NCBI GenBank assembly: GCA_038214535.1
Contig: JBBQRS010000031.1
Span: 1 to 43,621 of the forward strand
From: JBBQRS01 sp038214535
GTDB taxonomy: Bacteria; Chloroflexota; Anaerolineae; CG2-30-64-16
DNA: 43,621 bases
Reading direction: 5' to 3'
Shown here: positions 10,572 to 20,039 of the stretch, in pieces
Layout of the letters: every line of letters begins with the position of its first letter
Numbering within the stretch: position 1 is the first letter of the stretch
The notes under the pieces: model-generated
What the model saw: the letters and a program-made list of their open reading frames with translations, nothing else
Database searches by the model: none
What the model was told of the DNA's origin: nothing
Translations under genes and position numbers: made by a program

Positions 10572-11534
10572 TTAATCTTGCCACGCGCTGGCTTTGTTGA
10601 GCCCTTCCACATCATCCGCCGTCAGCGTGACGGAAGCCGCTTTCAGGGAATCATTGAGCTGCGCGACGCTGTTTGCGCCGATGATCGGCGCGGTGATGAC
10701 CGGTTGGTTCAGCAGCCAGGCCAACGAGACCTGGGCGGGGGTCAGACCGTGCGCCTTGCCGACCACGTCAATCTGATCGAGGATGCCGAAGCCGCGCTCG
10801 TTCATGTAGCGTTCTTTGATGCCGTCGGCGCGCTCGCTATCGGGGGTGGCATTGCGCCGATACTTGCCGGTGAGGAATCCGCCGGCCAGCGGGCTGTAAG
10901 GGATCACGCCGATGCCGTACTTTTCGCAGATCGGCTTGAGCTCACGTTCGAACTCGGCGCGGTTCGCCAGGTTGTAGTGCGGTTGGAGCGAGTCGTAGCG
11001 GACGAGGTTCAGCGTGTCGCTGGTCCACAGCGCTTCCATCAACTGCCATGCCTTGTAATTGGAGCAGCCGACGTAACGCACCTTGCCGGCGCGCACCAGG
11101 TCATCGAGCGCGCGCAGCGTCTCGTCAATCGGCGTTTCGTCGTCGGCCCAGTGGGTTTGATAGAGGTCAATGTAGTCGGTGCCCAACCGGCGCAGCGAAT
11201 CTTCACACGCCTTGACCAGATGCGCCCGGCTGAGCCCTTCGCCGTTGGGGCCGTCCCACATGCGGCCGCGCGCCTTGGTGGCGATGATCACCTGGTTACG
11301 GTTGCGGCGATCCTTGACCCAACGCCCGATAATCATTTCGGATACGCCGCCGGGGTTGCCCTCGACCCAGCGCGAGTAAACGTCCGCGGTGTCCAGGAAG
11401 TTGCCGCCCGCCTCGACGAAGGCGTCCATCACCTCGAAGCCTTGCGCTTCCGTCGCCGTCCAGCCCCATTGCATGGTGCCGAGGCAGAATTCCGAAACCT
11501 TGAGGCCGGTGCGGCCCAGTCTGCGATAGTCCAT
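10572..11534 (-). CDS. Aldo/keto reductase
   Basis: The protein has 320 residues. It is an NADPH-dependent oxidoreductase with a TIM barrel. The catalytic tetrad is visible: Asp and Tyr in DTADVYSRW (about 49-57), Lys in IATKARGRMW (about 84) and His in LYQTHWADD (about 125). The cofactor region reads VSLAWLLNQPVITAPIIGAN near the C-terminus. It resembles the YajO/tas type with the N-terminal MDYRRLGRTGLKVSEFCLGT. GGAGG lies 6 bases before the ATG. It sits inside the arginine operon between argJ and argH, with short gaps. The substrate is unknown and a role in arginine synthesis is not evident. Confidence 0.93.
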   Translation of the reverse strand: MDYRRLGRTGLKVSEFCLGTMQWGWTATEAQGFEVMDAFVEAGGNFLDTADVYSRWVEGNPGGVSEMIIGRWVKDRRNRNQVIIATKARGRMWDGPNGEGLSRAHLVKACEDSLRRLGTDYIDLYQTHWADDETPIDETLRALDDLVRAGKVRYVGCSNYKAWQLMEALWTSDTLNLVRYDSLQPHYNLANRAEFERELKPICEKYGIGVIPYSPLAGGFLTGKYRRNATPDSERADGIKERYMNERGFGILDQIDVVGKAHGLTPAQVSLAWLLNQPVITAPIIGANSVAQLNDSLKAASVTLTADDVEGLNKASAWQD

Positions 11535-11547
11535 TATGTCCCTCCAG

Positions 11548-12735
11548 TTATGTCCGGTAATGTCCGTTGATGCTCACGTAGTCATGGCTCAAGTCACACG
11601 TCCACACGACGGCCTGACCGGTTCCCAGGCCGAGGTCCGCGGTCACCGTGATTTCCTTACCGGCGAACACCGAGCCGGCAGCCTCTTCAGAATACACCAA
11701 CGGGCGGCCTCCTGCAACCAACTGGAGCGGCGAGCCGTCCCGATTGCCGAGACCTGCCTCAATCCACAGTGACGCTTTGTCCGGTTCCACCTCTGCGCCG
11801 GAGTAGCCGATGGCGCAGAGGATGCGACCCCAGTTGGCGTCGCCGCCATAAAACGCCGTTTTCACCAGCGGCGAGTTGGCGACCGCTTTCGCCGCGCGCC
11901 GCGCGTCGTCATCCGACCCCGCGCCGGTGATGCGCACCGTGATGAACTTCGTCGCGCCCTCACCGTCGCGAACGATTTGCTGCGCGAGGTCGGCGCATAG
12001 TTCGGTCAGCGCGTCGGCGAAGCGCGCGAAGGCGATTGGCCCGGCTGCGCCGTTCGCCAGTACCAGCACGGTGTCGTTGGTGCTGGTGTCGCCGTCCACG
12101 CTGATGCTGTTGAAGCTGCTGTCTACCGCGTGTTTCAGGGCGCGTGCCAGATCAGCAGGAGGCACGGCGGCATCCGTGACGATGGTGGAGAGCATGGTCG
12201 CCATGTTGGGGTGGATCATCCCGGAGCCTTTGGCCATCCCGAAGAGGGTGCAGCCGTCCACGCGTCGCGACGCTGTCTTGGGGCGCGTGTCGGTGGTCAT
12301 GATCGCGGCTGCGGCGTCGCGCCAACCATCGGGGGTTAGCGCGGCGGCGGCCTGCCGGATACCGTCTTGCAGGCGATCCATGGGCAACCGTGGCCCGATC
12401 ACGCCGGTGGACATGACGCAGGCCGAACGGGCCGGCGCGTCCAGCGCTCCCTCCACCGTTTGCGCCATGAGCGTTGCATCTACCAGACCGGCCTGCCCCG
12501 TACACGCGTTGGCGATGCCCGCGTTGATGGCGACCGCGCGCAGCCCTTCCGGGTTTTCGGCGATCAGCGCGCGGTCATAGAGCACCGGCGCGGCGGGGAA
12601 CTTATTGGTCGTGAAGACCGCCGCGGCGGAGCAGGGCCGGTCGCTGACGATCAGTGCGACATCGCGCGCGCCGGTCTTCTTCAGGCCACAGGTGACACCG
12701 GCAAAAGTGAATCCTAGGGGGGTATCTGCGTCCAC
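11548..12735 (-). CDS. argJ: Bifunctional ornithine acetyltransferase / N-acetylglutamate synthase ArgJ
   Basis: ArgJ recycles the acetyl group from acetylornithine to glutamate. The self-cleavage site is present in MAKGSGMIHPNMATMLSTIV, where the Thr of ATML becomes the nucleophile of the beta chain. GVIGPRLPMDRL, SFNSISVDGDTSTNDTVLVL and KTAFYGGDANWGRI are further family blocks. The GTG at 12735 (VDADTPLGFTFAG) with GAGGAAGGG upstream is preferred. The frame stays open to a GTG at 12807, which would add 24 unrelated residues. With either start, length (395 or 419 residues) fits the family. A separate GNAT-type argA is also in the operon, so acetylglutamate can be made by two routes. Confidence 0.95.
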   Translation of the reverse strand: MDADTPLGFTFAGVTCGLKKTGARDVALIVSDRPCSAAAVFTTNKFPAAPVLYDRALIAENPEGLRAVAINAGIANACTGQAGLVDATLMAQTVEGALDAPARSACVMSTGVIGPRLPMDRLQDGIRQAAAALTPDGWRDAAAAIMTTDTRPKTASRRVDGCTLFGMAKGSGMIHPNMATMLSTIVTDAAVPPADLARALKHAVDSSFNSISVDGDTSTNDTVLVLANGAAGPIAFARFADALTELCADLAQQIVRDGEGATKFITVRITGAGSDDDARRAAKAVANSPLVKTAFYGGDANWGRILCAIGYSGAEVEPDKASLWIEAGLGNRDGSPLQLVAGGRPLVYSEEAAGSVFAGKEITVTADLGLGTGQAVVWTCDLSHDYVSINGHYRT

Positions 12736-12838
12736 TGTATCAGGCCCTTCCTCGGTGATTTTTGAATGAATATCATACCGCGGGACGCCGCATCTGAGGA
12801 TGCTCACTCCGCGGGGCGTTTCTTCGCGATAGGTGGCG

Positions 12839-14107
<1,269 letters not shown>

Positions 14108-14129
14108 GATTCCCTCTCTTTATATTATG

Positions 14130-15176
14130 TCAATCATTGAACCGGGTTCGCTCGGACGTTAGAGTAATCACATCGCGTAACATTGCGGCAGCCGTCGGGA
14201 TCGGGCCGCGCTCGTCCACCTTGAATTGTTGCAACCCCATGATGTCGGTGTCGAAGACGATGCCCATCTCCCAGCCGCTGACTTGCGCCAGGAAATCGTC
14301 ACGCGGCAGCCACTCTGGCCCCACCGAGAGCCGGTAGCGCGCGCCGTCCCATCGCGCCTGCGCGATCAGTTTGACGACCTCGCCGCGGCCCGCGCCTTCA
14401 GCGATTTGCTCTGGCGTGATATCGGTGATCCCGATGACGTTCACCACATTGGCCAGCGTCGCGGTCTGGCGCAGGATGCTGTTCGTGATGATGACCAGCT
14501 TGTTGGCCGTGTCCCAGCCGCCCACGTCGAGCGATGGGTCAGCTTCGGCGATGCCGTCGCGTTGCGCTTGACGTAACGCCTGTTCATATGAACCGCCCGC
14601 GCTCATGGCCGCCAGGATGGAGTTGCTGGTCGAGTTGAAGATGCCGCGCACGCTGCGAATCTCGCACGCAACCAGATCGCGTTGCCCGATGTTGATGACC
14701 GGCAACGCGCCGCATACGGTCGCGCTGTAGGCCAACCCTGCCCCGGTAACTTCGGCGGCGTTCGTCAGTTCGGAGAAGGCGTGTACCAGCGGCCCCTTGT
14801 TGGCGAGCACCGCGGACATGCCCCGGCTCAGCGCCAGGCGAACGCAGTCCAGCCCCGGTTGGCCCGTGGTCAGGTTCACCGGCGACATTTCCAGTAATAC
14901 GTCCGCCTCGACAATCGCCGTCATATCGAGCGCGGTAATGCCGCTTGCGCCGCCGGGATAGGCGGCTACGCCGAGGCCGGACGCCTTGTGCGCGTGGAGC
15001 GCGCGCGGGTCAATTCCGTCAGGATTCAACACCGCGCCGGAAGAGTCGGACGCGCCGGTGAGGACCAGTTCGAGGCCGTGGCGCTCACGTAACAGATCGG
15101 CTTTCGTCTCCATCAATTCCAGAAACGCGCGGCCCACGAAACCCACGCCCACCATCGCGACCCGAATGCGCTGCAT
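14130..15176 (-). CDS. Homoserine dehydrogenase (short form, no ACT domain)
   Basis: The protein has 348 residues. A Rossmann start (VAMVGVGFVGRAFLELM) is followed by the homoserine dehydrogenase core: VLANKGPLVHAFSELTNAAE (about 120-139), GIFNSTSNSILAAM (about 185-198, where the usual form is GIxNGTTNYIL), GIAEADPSLDVGGWDTANKL (about 214-233, including the conserved Asp and Lys) and NVIGITDITPEQI. There is no C-terminal regulatory ACT domain, so threonine feedback is not expected at this protein. Its place between argA and argG is unusual. The divergent neighbour thrC works two steps later in the threonine pathway. The altered NGTTNY motif leaves room for a related substrate. Confidence 0.85.
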   Translation of the reverse strand: MQRIRVAMVGVGFVGRAFLELMETKADLLRERHGLELVLTGASDSSGAVLNPDGIDPRALHAHKASGLGVAAYPGGASGITALDMTAIVEADVLLEMSPVNLTTGQPGLDCVRLALSRGMSAVLANKGPLVHAFSELTNAAEVTGAGLAYSATVCGALPVINIGQRDLVACEIRSVRGIFNSTSNSILAAMSAGGSYEQALRQAQRDGIAEADPSLDVGGWDTANKLVIITNSILRQTATLANVVNVIGITDITPEQIAEGAGRGEVVKLIAQARWDGARYRLSVGPEWLPRDDFLAQVSGWEMGIVFDTDIMGLQQFKVDERGPIPTAAAMLRDVITLTSERTRFND

Positions 15177-15180
15177 ACCC

Positions 15181-15714
15181 TTATCCTCCCGCCAGCTTCA
15201 GAGCCGGTTGCAACATGATGACGTGACCCACCTGGCCGACCGGCGCGTTCTCGGTGAGGTTCATCAGGACGGCGATCTCATCACAGGCGTCGAACTTGGG
15301 GCAGTAGATACACTCGTGCCAGATCTTCGGCGTGATGGCCCACCGATCCACCGTCTGGAAGCCCAGGCGGTTGAAGAAGCCCTCCGTCAGCGTGAGCGCG
15401 CAGAGCTGATCGTAGCCGGATTCGCGCGCCATCACCACGAGCGCCTCGACCAACCGGCGGCCCAGCCCGGTGTTCCGATAGTCGGACGCGACCGCCAGCG
15501 AGCGCAGTTCGGTCAGTTGCGGCGTCAGCTCGACCAGCGAGCCGCAGCCCACGACGCGCCCACCATCGTGCGCCACCAGGAAGCTGGGCAGCACCTTGAG
15601 AATCTGGTCGGGCGTGCGCGGCAGCATCAGGTTCTGCAGGGCATAACTGTTGATGATCTCCAACATCGGTGCGACATCGGCCTCTGTGGCCGGCCGGATC
15701 AGCGTTTCTGACAT
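15181..15714 (-). CDS. argA: GNAT-type N-acetylglutamate synthase (short ArgA)
   Basis: The protein has 177 residues. It is a GNAT acetyltransferase with the acetyl-CoA loop YRNTGLGRRLVEALVVMARE (about 99-118), preceded by LTELRSLAVA. The tail KIWHECIYCPKFDACDEIAV, with three cysteines, is typical of the short stand-alone acetylglutamate synthases found beside other arg genes, from memory of the family. The reaction makes N-acetylglutamate, the first step of the pathway. AAGG precedes the ATG. It lies 18 bases after argD and only 4 bases before homoserine dehydrogenase. The symbol is by function; it is not homologous to the kinase-fused E. coli ArgA along its full length. Confidence 0.87.
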   Translation of the reverse strand: MSETLIRPATEADVAPMLEIINSYALQNLMLPRTPDQILKVLPSFLVAHDGGRVVGCGSLVELTPQLTELRSLAVASDYRNTGLGRRLVEALVVMARESGYDQLCALTLTEGFFNRLGFQTVDRWAITPKIWHECIYCPKFDACDEIAVLMNLTENAPVGQVGHVIMLQPALKLAGG

Positions 15715-15732
15715 GGCCTTGTGACTGCCCTC

Positions 15733-16923
15733 CTACAATTCTCTCAGGATAACCTCAAGGCGTGCGATGAGTTGGTCAATCTCGTCGCGTGAGATGATCA
15801 GCGGGGGGACCAGGCGCAGGGTGTTCGGGCCGGCGTTCACGGTGAGCAGGCCGCGCTCGTAGCCTGCCGTCACGATGTCACCGGCGAGCACATCCAGGTC
15901 CATGCCGATGAGCAGCCCACTGCCCCGGATCTCAAGGATGTGCGGCGAGTTGAGCTCTTCCAGCCGCTCGCGCAGGTATTGGCCCTTCGCGGTCACATCG
16001 GCCAGGAACTGCGGGTCGTCCACGCGATCCAGCACGGCCCCGGCGACCGCGGCGACCAACGGGGATGCCGCAAAGGTACTGCCGTGATCGCCCGGATGCA
16101 TCACATCGGCCACGGCCTGCCTCATCAACACCGCGCCCATCGGCAGCCCGCCCGCGAGTGGTTTGGCCGCGGTCAGGATGTCCGGCTCGACGCCGTAGCC
16201 CTGGTGCGCCCACAGGGAACCCGTGCGCCCCAGCCCGCATTGCACCTCATCGAAAATCAGGAGGGCATGGTGATGATCGCACAGGGCGCGCAGCCCCGCC
16301 AGGAACTCCGGGTCGGCGGGGTGAATGCCGCCCTCGCCTTGCACCGGCTCGACGATCACGGCGCACACGTCGTCGCCCATGACTTCTGCCGTACCGTCGA
16401 GGTCGTTGAACGGGGCGATCCGCACGCCGGGCATCAGCGGGCGGAACGGCGCCTGATACTTCTCGCGCGGCGTGGCTGCCAGCGCGCCGATGGTGCGTCC
16501 GTGGAACGCGCCGGTGAACGCGACGATGACGTGCTTCTCCGGGCCATAGTGGTCGCTCGCCCACTTGCGCGCGAACTTGAACGCGCCTTCGTTGGCCTCC
16601 GCGCCCGAATTGCAGAAGAAGACCCGATCGGCGAAGCTGCTCTCGCACAGCTTTTGCGCGAGGCGGGCCTGGGGCGCGGTGTGATACAGGTTGGAGACGT
16701 GCCACAGTGTCGCCGCCTGCCGCGTCAACACGGCGGTCAATCCGGGATCAGCGTGGCCCAGCGCGTTGACGGCGATCCCTGCGACGCAATCCAGATAGGC
16801 GCGGCCCTCTGTGTCATAGACCCAGCAGCCCTCGCCGCGTTCCAGCACGAAATTGGGCCGTGCGTAGGTTTGCAGGACGTAATCCTGTTCCAGTCCGATG
16901 ATTTCTTCGGCGTCAATGGGCAT
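15733..16923 (-). CDS. argD: Acetylornithine aminotransferase
   Basis: A class III PLP aminotransferase converting N-acetylglutamate semialdehyde to acetylornithine. It has 396 residues from the ATG at 16923 (MPIDAEEIIGLEQDYVLQTY). Blocks seen: CVAGIAVNALGHADP (about 49), FFCNSGAEANEGAFKFARKW (about 102-121), IVEPVQGEGGIHPADPEFL, LLIFDEVQCGLGRTGSLWAH with the PLP-binding Asp, and the Schiff-base Lys in LTAAKPLAGGLPMGAV. The open frame runs 52 codons further upstream to 17079, but that stretch crosses a palindromic repeat and is not family-like. Specificity for acetylornithine rests on the operon. Confidence 0.95.
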   Translation of the reverse strand: MPIDAEEIIGLEQDYVLQTYARPNFVLERGEGCWVYDTEGRAYLDCVAGIAVNALGHADPGLTAVLTRQAATLWHVSNLYHTAPQARLAQKLCESSFADRVFFCNSGAEANEGAFKFARKWASDHYGPEKHVIVAFTGAFHGRTIGALAATPREKYQAPFRPLMPGVRIAPFNDLDGTAEVMGDDVCAVIVEPVQGEGGIHPADPEFLAGLRALCDHHHALLIFDEVQCGLGRTGSLWAHQGYGVEPDILTAAKPLAGGLPMGAVLMRQAVADVMHPGDHGSTFAASPLVAAVAGAVLDRVDDPQFLADVTAKGQYLRERLEELNSPHILEIRGSGLLIGMDLDVLAGDIVTAGYERGLLTVNAGPNTLRLVPPLIISRDEIDQLIARLEVILREL

Positions 16924-16961
16924 GATTTGGCCTTTCGTGTTGTAGCCTGACCGGTCTCGTA

Positions 16962-17009
16962 GTGACGGCTTCAGCCCTTGTATCGCCTCCCAACCGCTGA
17001 AGCCGTCAC
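16962..17009. repeat. Palindromic repeat, family C, inside the arginine operon
   Basis: GTGACGGCTTCAGC (16962-16975) pairs perfectly with GCTGAAGCCGTCAC (16996-17009). The same arm occurs in the repeat at 9107-9166. It sits in the 122-base gap between the nucleotidyltransferase gene and argD, where it could act as an RNA processing or polarity signal. Confidence 0.9.
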
Positions 17010-17045
17010 AACAAAGGCGCGCAAAGTGCCGTTTTCGGATAGTAC

Positions 17046-17918
17046 TTAATCGGCGGACTGCGCCAGGAAGGCGGCCCAACTGCGGCGCACCGTTGCTTCG
17101 GCGGCTTCAGGATACGCAAAGCCAAGCTGTGCGGCCAGCAGGCAGCTCACCCGGGCGACCTCGTCTCGCAGGCGCGCCATCGTCTCGATCAGTTCCGCCG
17201 TGGTGCGCGACGGCCCGCCGACCAGCGCCAGCACCGCTTCGCCCGCCTGCTCCTGCGCGGCCTGGATGACCGGGGTCAACGAATGAATGGTCATGCGGTT
17301 GAGCGGGCCGCAGTCCAGCCCGGTCGCCAGCACGTAATGAAACCGGATGAGGTCTTGGCGCATCTGCCACTCGCCTTGCAGGGCCAGCAGCGGCAGCCCG
17401 CGATAGAGCACCTTCAGATGCTTCTGCTGGTTCATCCAGAAATATTGCACGGCGCGTTCGATGTCGTCGGGGTTGGCAGGCGGCAGATCGAACGGGTGAA
17501 CGTCTTCCTTATCAATCAGCTTGCTCGCGAGTTCGTCGTCCTTGCTATAGAGCACGAAGCGCGGCTCGACGGGCGGATCCACATCGGCGGGCTGGACGTG
17601 CAGGTCGTAGATCGCGCCGTCATCCAGCAGCATGTGCCAGAGCGTCGTCTGCTTGCTGAAATGGAACTCAAAGCGGATGACTGAGGCCGCGACCAATCCC
17701 GCCGCGCCGTCGGGGATGCGGTCGGCTTCATAGGCTACGGGCTGCACCGCCACGCGCAGGTCTACGTCGCTGTAGGTGTCCGCCGTGCCGCGCGCCATGC
17801 TGCCGCCCAACCAGACGGCGACGACTTGCGGATCGTTCGAGAGTTCTGCGACGAACGCGCTCAAGCGCTTGCTTTGCGGCAGGTTGGGCAGGACTTCGAG
17901 AATCTGTTCGACTTGCAT
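17046..17918 (-). CDS. Nucleotidyltransferase-fold protein in the arginine operon
   Basis: The protein has 290 residues. The MNT-type nucleotidyltransferase motif GGSMARGTADTYSDVDLRV (GS...DxD, about 38-56) is intact, so catalysis is possible. The middle third has HFSKQTTLWHMLLDDGAIYD and RFVLYSKDDELASKLI. The last third is helical (YFWMNQQKHLKVLYRGLPLL, and a stretch starting LVGGPSRTTAELIETMARLR). The layout resembles aminoglycoside nucleotidyltransferase-like proteins, which transfer NMP to small molecules. The substrate is unknown. AAGGGG precedes the ATG, and the gene is 5 bases from argB. It is not a known arginine enzyme. Confidence 0.82.
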   Translation of the reverse strand: MQVEQILEVLPNLPQSKRLSAFVAELSNDPQVVAVWLGGSMARGTADTYSDVDLRVAVQPVAYEADRIPDGAAGLVAASVIRFEFHFSKQTTLWHMLLDDGAIYDLHVQPADVDPPVEPRFVLYSKDDELASKLIDKEDVHPFDLPPANPDDIERAVQYFWMNQQKHLKVLYRGLPLLALQGEWQMRQDLIRFHYVLATGLDCGPLNRMTIHSLTPVIQAAQEQAGEAVLALVGGPSRTTAELIETMARLRDEVARVSCLLAAQLGFAYPEAAEATVRRSWAAFLAQSAD

Positions 17919-17923
17919 GGCGG

Positions 17924-18694
17924 CTACCCCTTGACCACGGCGGTGCCGTTGTCACGCATCAAGCCCGGCAGATCGGTGATGACCGCTTGATGCACGCCGC
18001 TGGTCACGGCCTCCATCGCCGACCGCACCTTGGGGATCATCCCGCCGGTGATGTGGCCGTCGGCGATCAGCCCTTCGATCTGTTGCAGGGTGAGCGCGCG
18101 CATGGTGCGCCCTGTGACCTGCACGCCGGGGACGTTGCTCACGAAGATGAGCCGGCTCGCCTCCACGGCGCGCGCCACGGCTGCGGCGACGTGGTCGGCA
18201 TTGACGTTATAGACCAGCCCGTCCTCGCCCAGCGACACCGGCGAGATGACCGGGATAATCCCTAGATCGGTCAGTTGTAGCAGCGCCTCGCCGTTGACGT
18301 CGCGGATCGCGCCCACGCGCCCCAGGCTCTGCTCTTTGACGACCATCGGCGTCACGCGTACAAGGCCCATATCCACCCCGCTGAGGCCGACCGCATCCAC
18401 GCCCGCGTTGACCAGCCAGCGCACCAGGCGGGTGTTCACCGCGCCATTGAGCACCATTTCGACCAGCCGCAGGCTCTCCTCGCTGGTCACGCGCAGTCCA
18501 TCTACCGTCTGGAAGGGCACGTCCAGTTTGCCGTGCAGGTCGGCAATCTCCTTGCCGCCGCCATGCACGATGATGATGACGTACTCCTCGGATAGCTTTT
18601 TAACTGTTGTGGCAAACTCCGCGAGGAAAGGTTCATCTTCTACCTGGTTGCCGCCGATTTTCAGGACCAGCAGCGAGCGAGTGGTGTCGTTCAT
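17924..18694 (-). CDS. argB: Acetylglutamate kinase
   Basis: Phosphorylates N-acetylglutamate. The protein has 256 residues from the ATG at 18694 (MNDTTRSLLVLKIGGNQVED), which has GGAG about 11 bases upstream. An in-frame ATG at 18709 is too close to a ribosome site to be preferred. The amino acid kinase fold shows LVLKIGGN, YVIIIVHGGGKEIADLHGKL, a stretch starting GLRVTSEESLRLVEMVLNGA, YNVNADHVAAAVARAVEASR and the C-terminal ITGGMIPKVRSAMEAVTSGV. The N-terminal helix that mediates arginine feedback in hexameric forms appears to be absent. A LysZ-like role cannot be excluded on sequence but the context is arginine. Confidence 0.95.
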   Translation of the reverse strand: MNDTTRSLLVLKIGGNQVEDEPFLAEFATTVKKLSEEYVIIIVHGGGKEIADLHGKLDVPFQTVDGLRVTSEESLRLVEMVLNGAVNTRLVRWLVNAGVDAVGLSGVDMGLVRVTPMVVKEQSLGRVGAIRDVNGEALLQLTDLGIIPVISPVSLGEDGLVYNVNADHVAAAVARAVEASRLIFVSNVPGVQVTGRTMRALTLQQIEGLIADGHITGGMIPKVRSAMEAVTSGVHQAVITDLPGLMRDNGTAVVKG

Positions 18695-18718
18695 GGTCGT
18701 CAACTCCATCCTGCGGCG

Positions 18719-19744
18719 CTAGATCAGGCCCAGCCGCTCATCCAGGCCGAACATGATGTTCATGTTCTGGATCGCCTGACCCGATGCGCCCTTCACCAGA
18801 TTGTCAATGCTCACCGTTACGATCAGGGTGTGGCTATCCGGGACGGGCGTCAGCCCGATGGCGCAATAGTTGGTGTTCACCGTGTGCGCCAGCGTGGCGA
18901 CCTGCCCTGCAGGCAACAGGAAGGTGAACGGTTCTCCGGCATAGGCTTCGGTGTACATGGCGCGTAAGTCTGTTTCGGTGACGGGGTGCGGTAGGGTGAC
19001 GTAGAGGGTGGAGAGGATGCCGCGGTTGACGGGCAATAGATGCGGCGAGAAGATGAGCTGCCAGTCACCGCCGCCGCCGTCGAGCCGCTCCAACTCCTGT
19101 TCCATCTCGGCGACGTGGCGGTGCGTGCGCCCGATGCTGTAGGGGCTGAAGTTCTCGTTAGCCTCGACGAAGTGGGTCTTGAGGGAAGGCTTGCGACCTG
19201 CCCCAGATACGCCCGACTTGCTGTCGGCGATTACCGGGCCGGTCAGCCAACCGGCCCGCGCCAGCGGGGCCAGCCCCAGGATCACGCTGGTGGGGTAGCA
19301 GCCGGGGTTGGCGACCAGTTCGGTTTGTGCGATCCGGTCGCGATAGAGTTCCGGCAAGCCATACACGGCCTCTTTGAGCAGGTCGGTCTGGTGGTGCGCG
19401 TGGCCGTACCAGGCTTCGTAGGTTGCCGGGTCATGCAGGCGGAAGTCGGCGCTGAGGTCAATGACTTTCGCGCCCGCCTGGCGCGCGGCCGCGACCGGGG
19501 TCTGAGCGGCCACGTGAGGCAGGCAACAGAACGCCAAGTCCACCGCTGTAAGGTCGGCCTGCTCCCACGGGATCAGCGGGCGCTGCGCGATCTCCGGCGG
19601 CGCGGCGAACACGTCGCCCAACGGCTGGCCCGCCGAATTTTCAGATGTCAGCCAGACCACCTCGGCCGCGGGATGCCGCTGCAACCAGCGCAGCAGTTCC
19701 AGCCCGGTATAGCCTGTCGCGCCAATGATGCCAACCTTGATCAT
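18719..19744 (-). CDS. argC: N-acetyl-gamma-glutamyl-phosphate reductase
   Basis: Reduces acetylglutamyl phosphate with NADPH. The protein has 341 residues and starts MIKVGIIGATGYTGLELLRW, a Rossmann nucleotide-binding motif. The catalytic Cys149 lies in VANPGCYPTSVIL. DSKSGVSGAGRKPSLKTHF and YSIGRTHRHVAEMEQEL (with the active-site His) follow. GGAG lies 8 bases before the ATG. It is the first gene of the arginine operon. The terminator with T-run at 19757-19794 ends only 13 bases before its start codon. Confidence 0.97.
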   Translation of the reverse strand: MIKVGIIGATGYTGLELLRWLQRHPAAEVVWLTSENSAGQPLGDVFAAPPEIAQRPLIPWEQADLTAVDLAFCCLPHVAAQTPVAAARQAGAKVIDLSADFRLHDPATYEAWYGHAHHQTDLLKEAVYGLPELYRDRIAQTELVANPGCYPTSVILGLAPLARAGWLTGPVIADSKSGVSGAGRKPSLKTHFVEANENFSPYSIGRTHRHVAEMEQELERLDGGGGDWQLIFSPHLLPVNRGILSTLYVTLPHPVTETDLRAMYTEAYAGEPFTFLLPAGQVATLAHTVNTNYCAIGLTPVPDSHTLIVTVSIDNLVKGASGQAIQNMNIMFGLDERLGLI

Positions 19745-19756
19745 CTCACACTCCGG

Positions 19757-19794
19757 AAAAATAAAAACCAGCGCCCGGGTTTCGGGTGCTGGTT
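19757..19794 (-). terminator. Attenuator terminator of the arginine operon
   Basis: On the minus strand AACCAGCACCCG pairs with CGGGCGCTGGTT (one mismatch in 12), followed by TTTATTTTT. It lies between the promoter and argC, so it must be bypassed for the operon to be read. Together with the Arg-rich leader ORF upstream it forms an attenuator. Confidence 0.9.
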
Positions 19795-19842
19795 GCCTGA
19801 ATCTACCTTAGATGCTCGGCGTGCGCGTACCCTAGACCGGGT

Positions 19843-19896
19843 TCAACCCGCTCCAGTTCGGTTACGACGACGAGGGAATCGTAGAGAGAAAGCCAA
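19843..19896 (-). CDS. Arginine-rich leader peptide of the arg operon (proposed argL)
   Basis: This 17-codon ORF starts at a TTG with GGAG 6 bases upstream and ends at TGA. It reads (M)AFSLRFPRRRNRTGAG: five of 17 residues are Arg, including three consecutive CGT codons. An alternative GTG start at 19908 would add four residues with one more Arg. The stop lies about 49 bases before the terminator. When Arg-tRNA is scarce a ribosome would stall on the CGT run and change the downstream folding. Ribosome-mediated attenuation of this design is established for his, trp and leu operons. Assigning it here is inference from the sequence layout. Confidence 0.72.
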   Translation of the reverse strand: MAFSLRFPRRRNRTGAG

Positions 19897-19940
19897 AATG
19901 CGCTCCACGCAGCGTTACTGATCGTATCTATCGAGCCGGG

Positions 19941-19969
19941 AGTCTAGCATACATCTATAACCATGTCAA
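19941..19969 (-). promoter_or_regulatory. Promoter of the arginine operon
   Basis: TTGACA (19964-19969), a 17-base spacer and TAGACT (19941-19946) on the minus strand. The start would be near 19934, giving a leader of about 190 bases that contains the leader peptide and the attenuator. I saw no ARG-box-like palindrome that I could support. Confidence 0.8.
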
Positions 19970-20039
19970 AAGTCGCAAGACGCGCAACGGCGATTTCATT
20001 GCTTCTGGGCGAGAGTTTCAACCTGCGCGCCCGGTGAGA

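Noticed and set aside
16924..17079. A longer N-terminus for ArgD (52 extra codons)
   Set aside because: The extra codons cross the palindromic repeat and the previous stop codon region, and do not resemble class III aminotransferases.
19757..19850. A SAM-type or ykkC-type riboswitch in the argC leader (GGCAACCAGC and CTAGGGT look suggestive)
   Set aside because: Only single short motifs match; the helices and conserved core of those riboswitches are missing, while the leader peptide and terminator explain the region.
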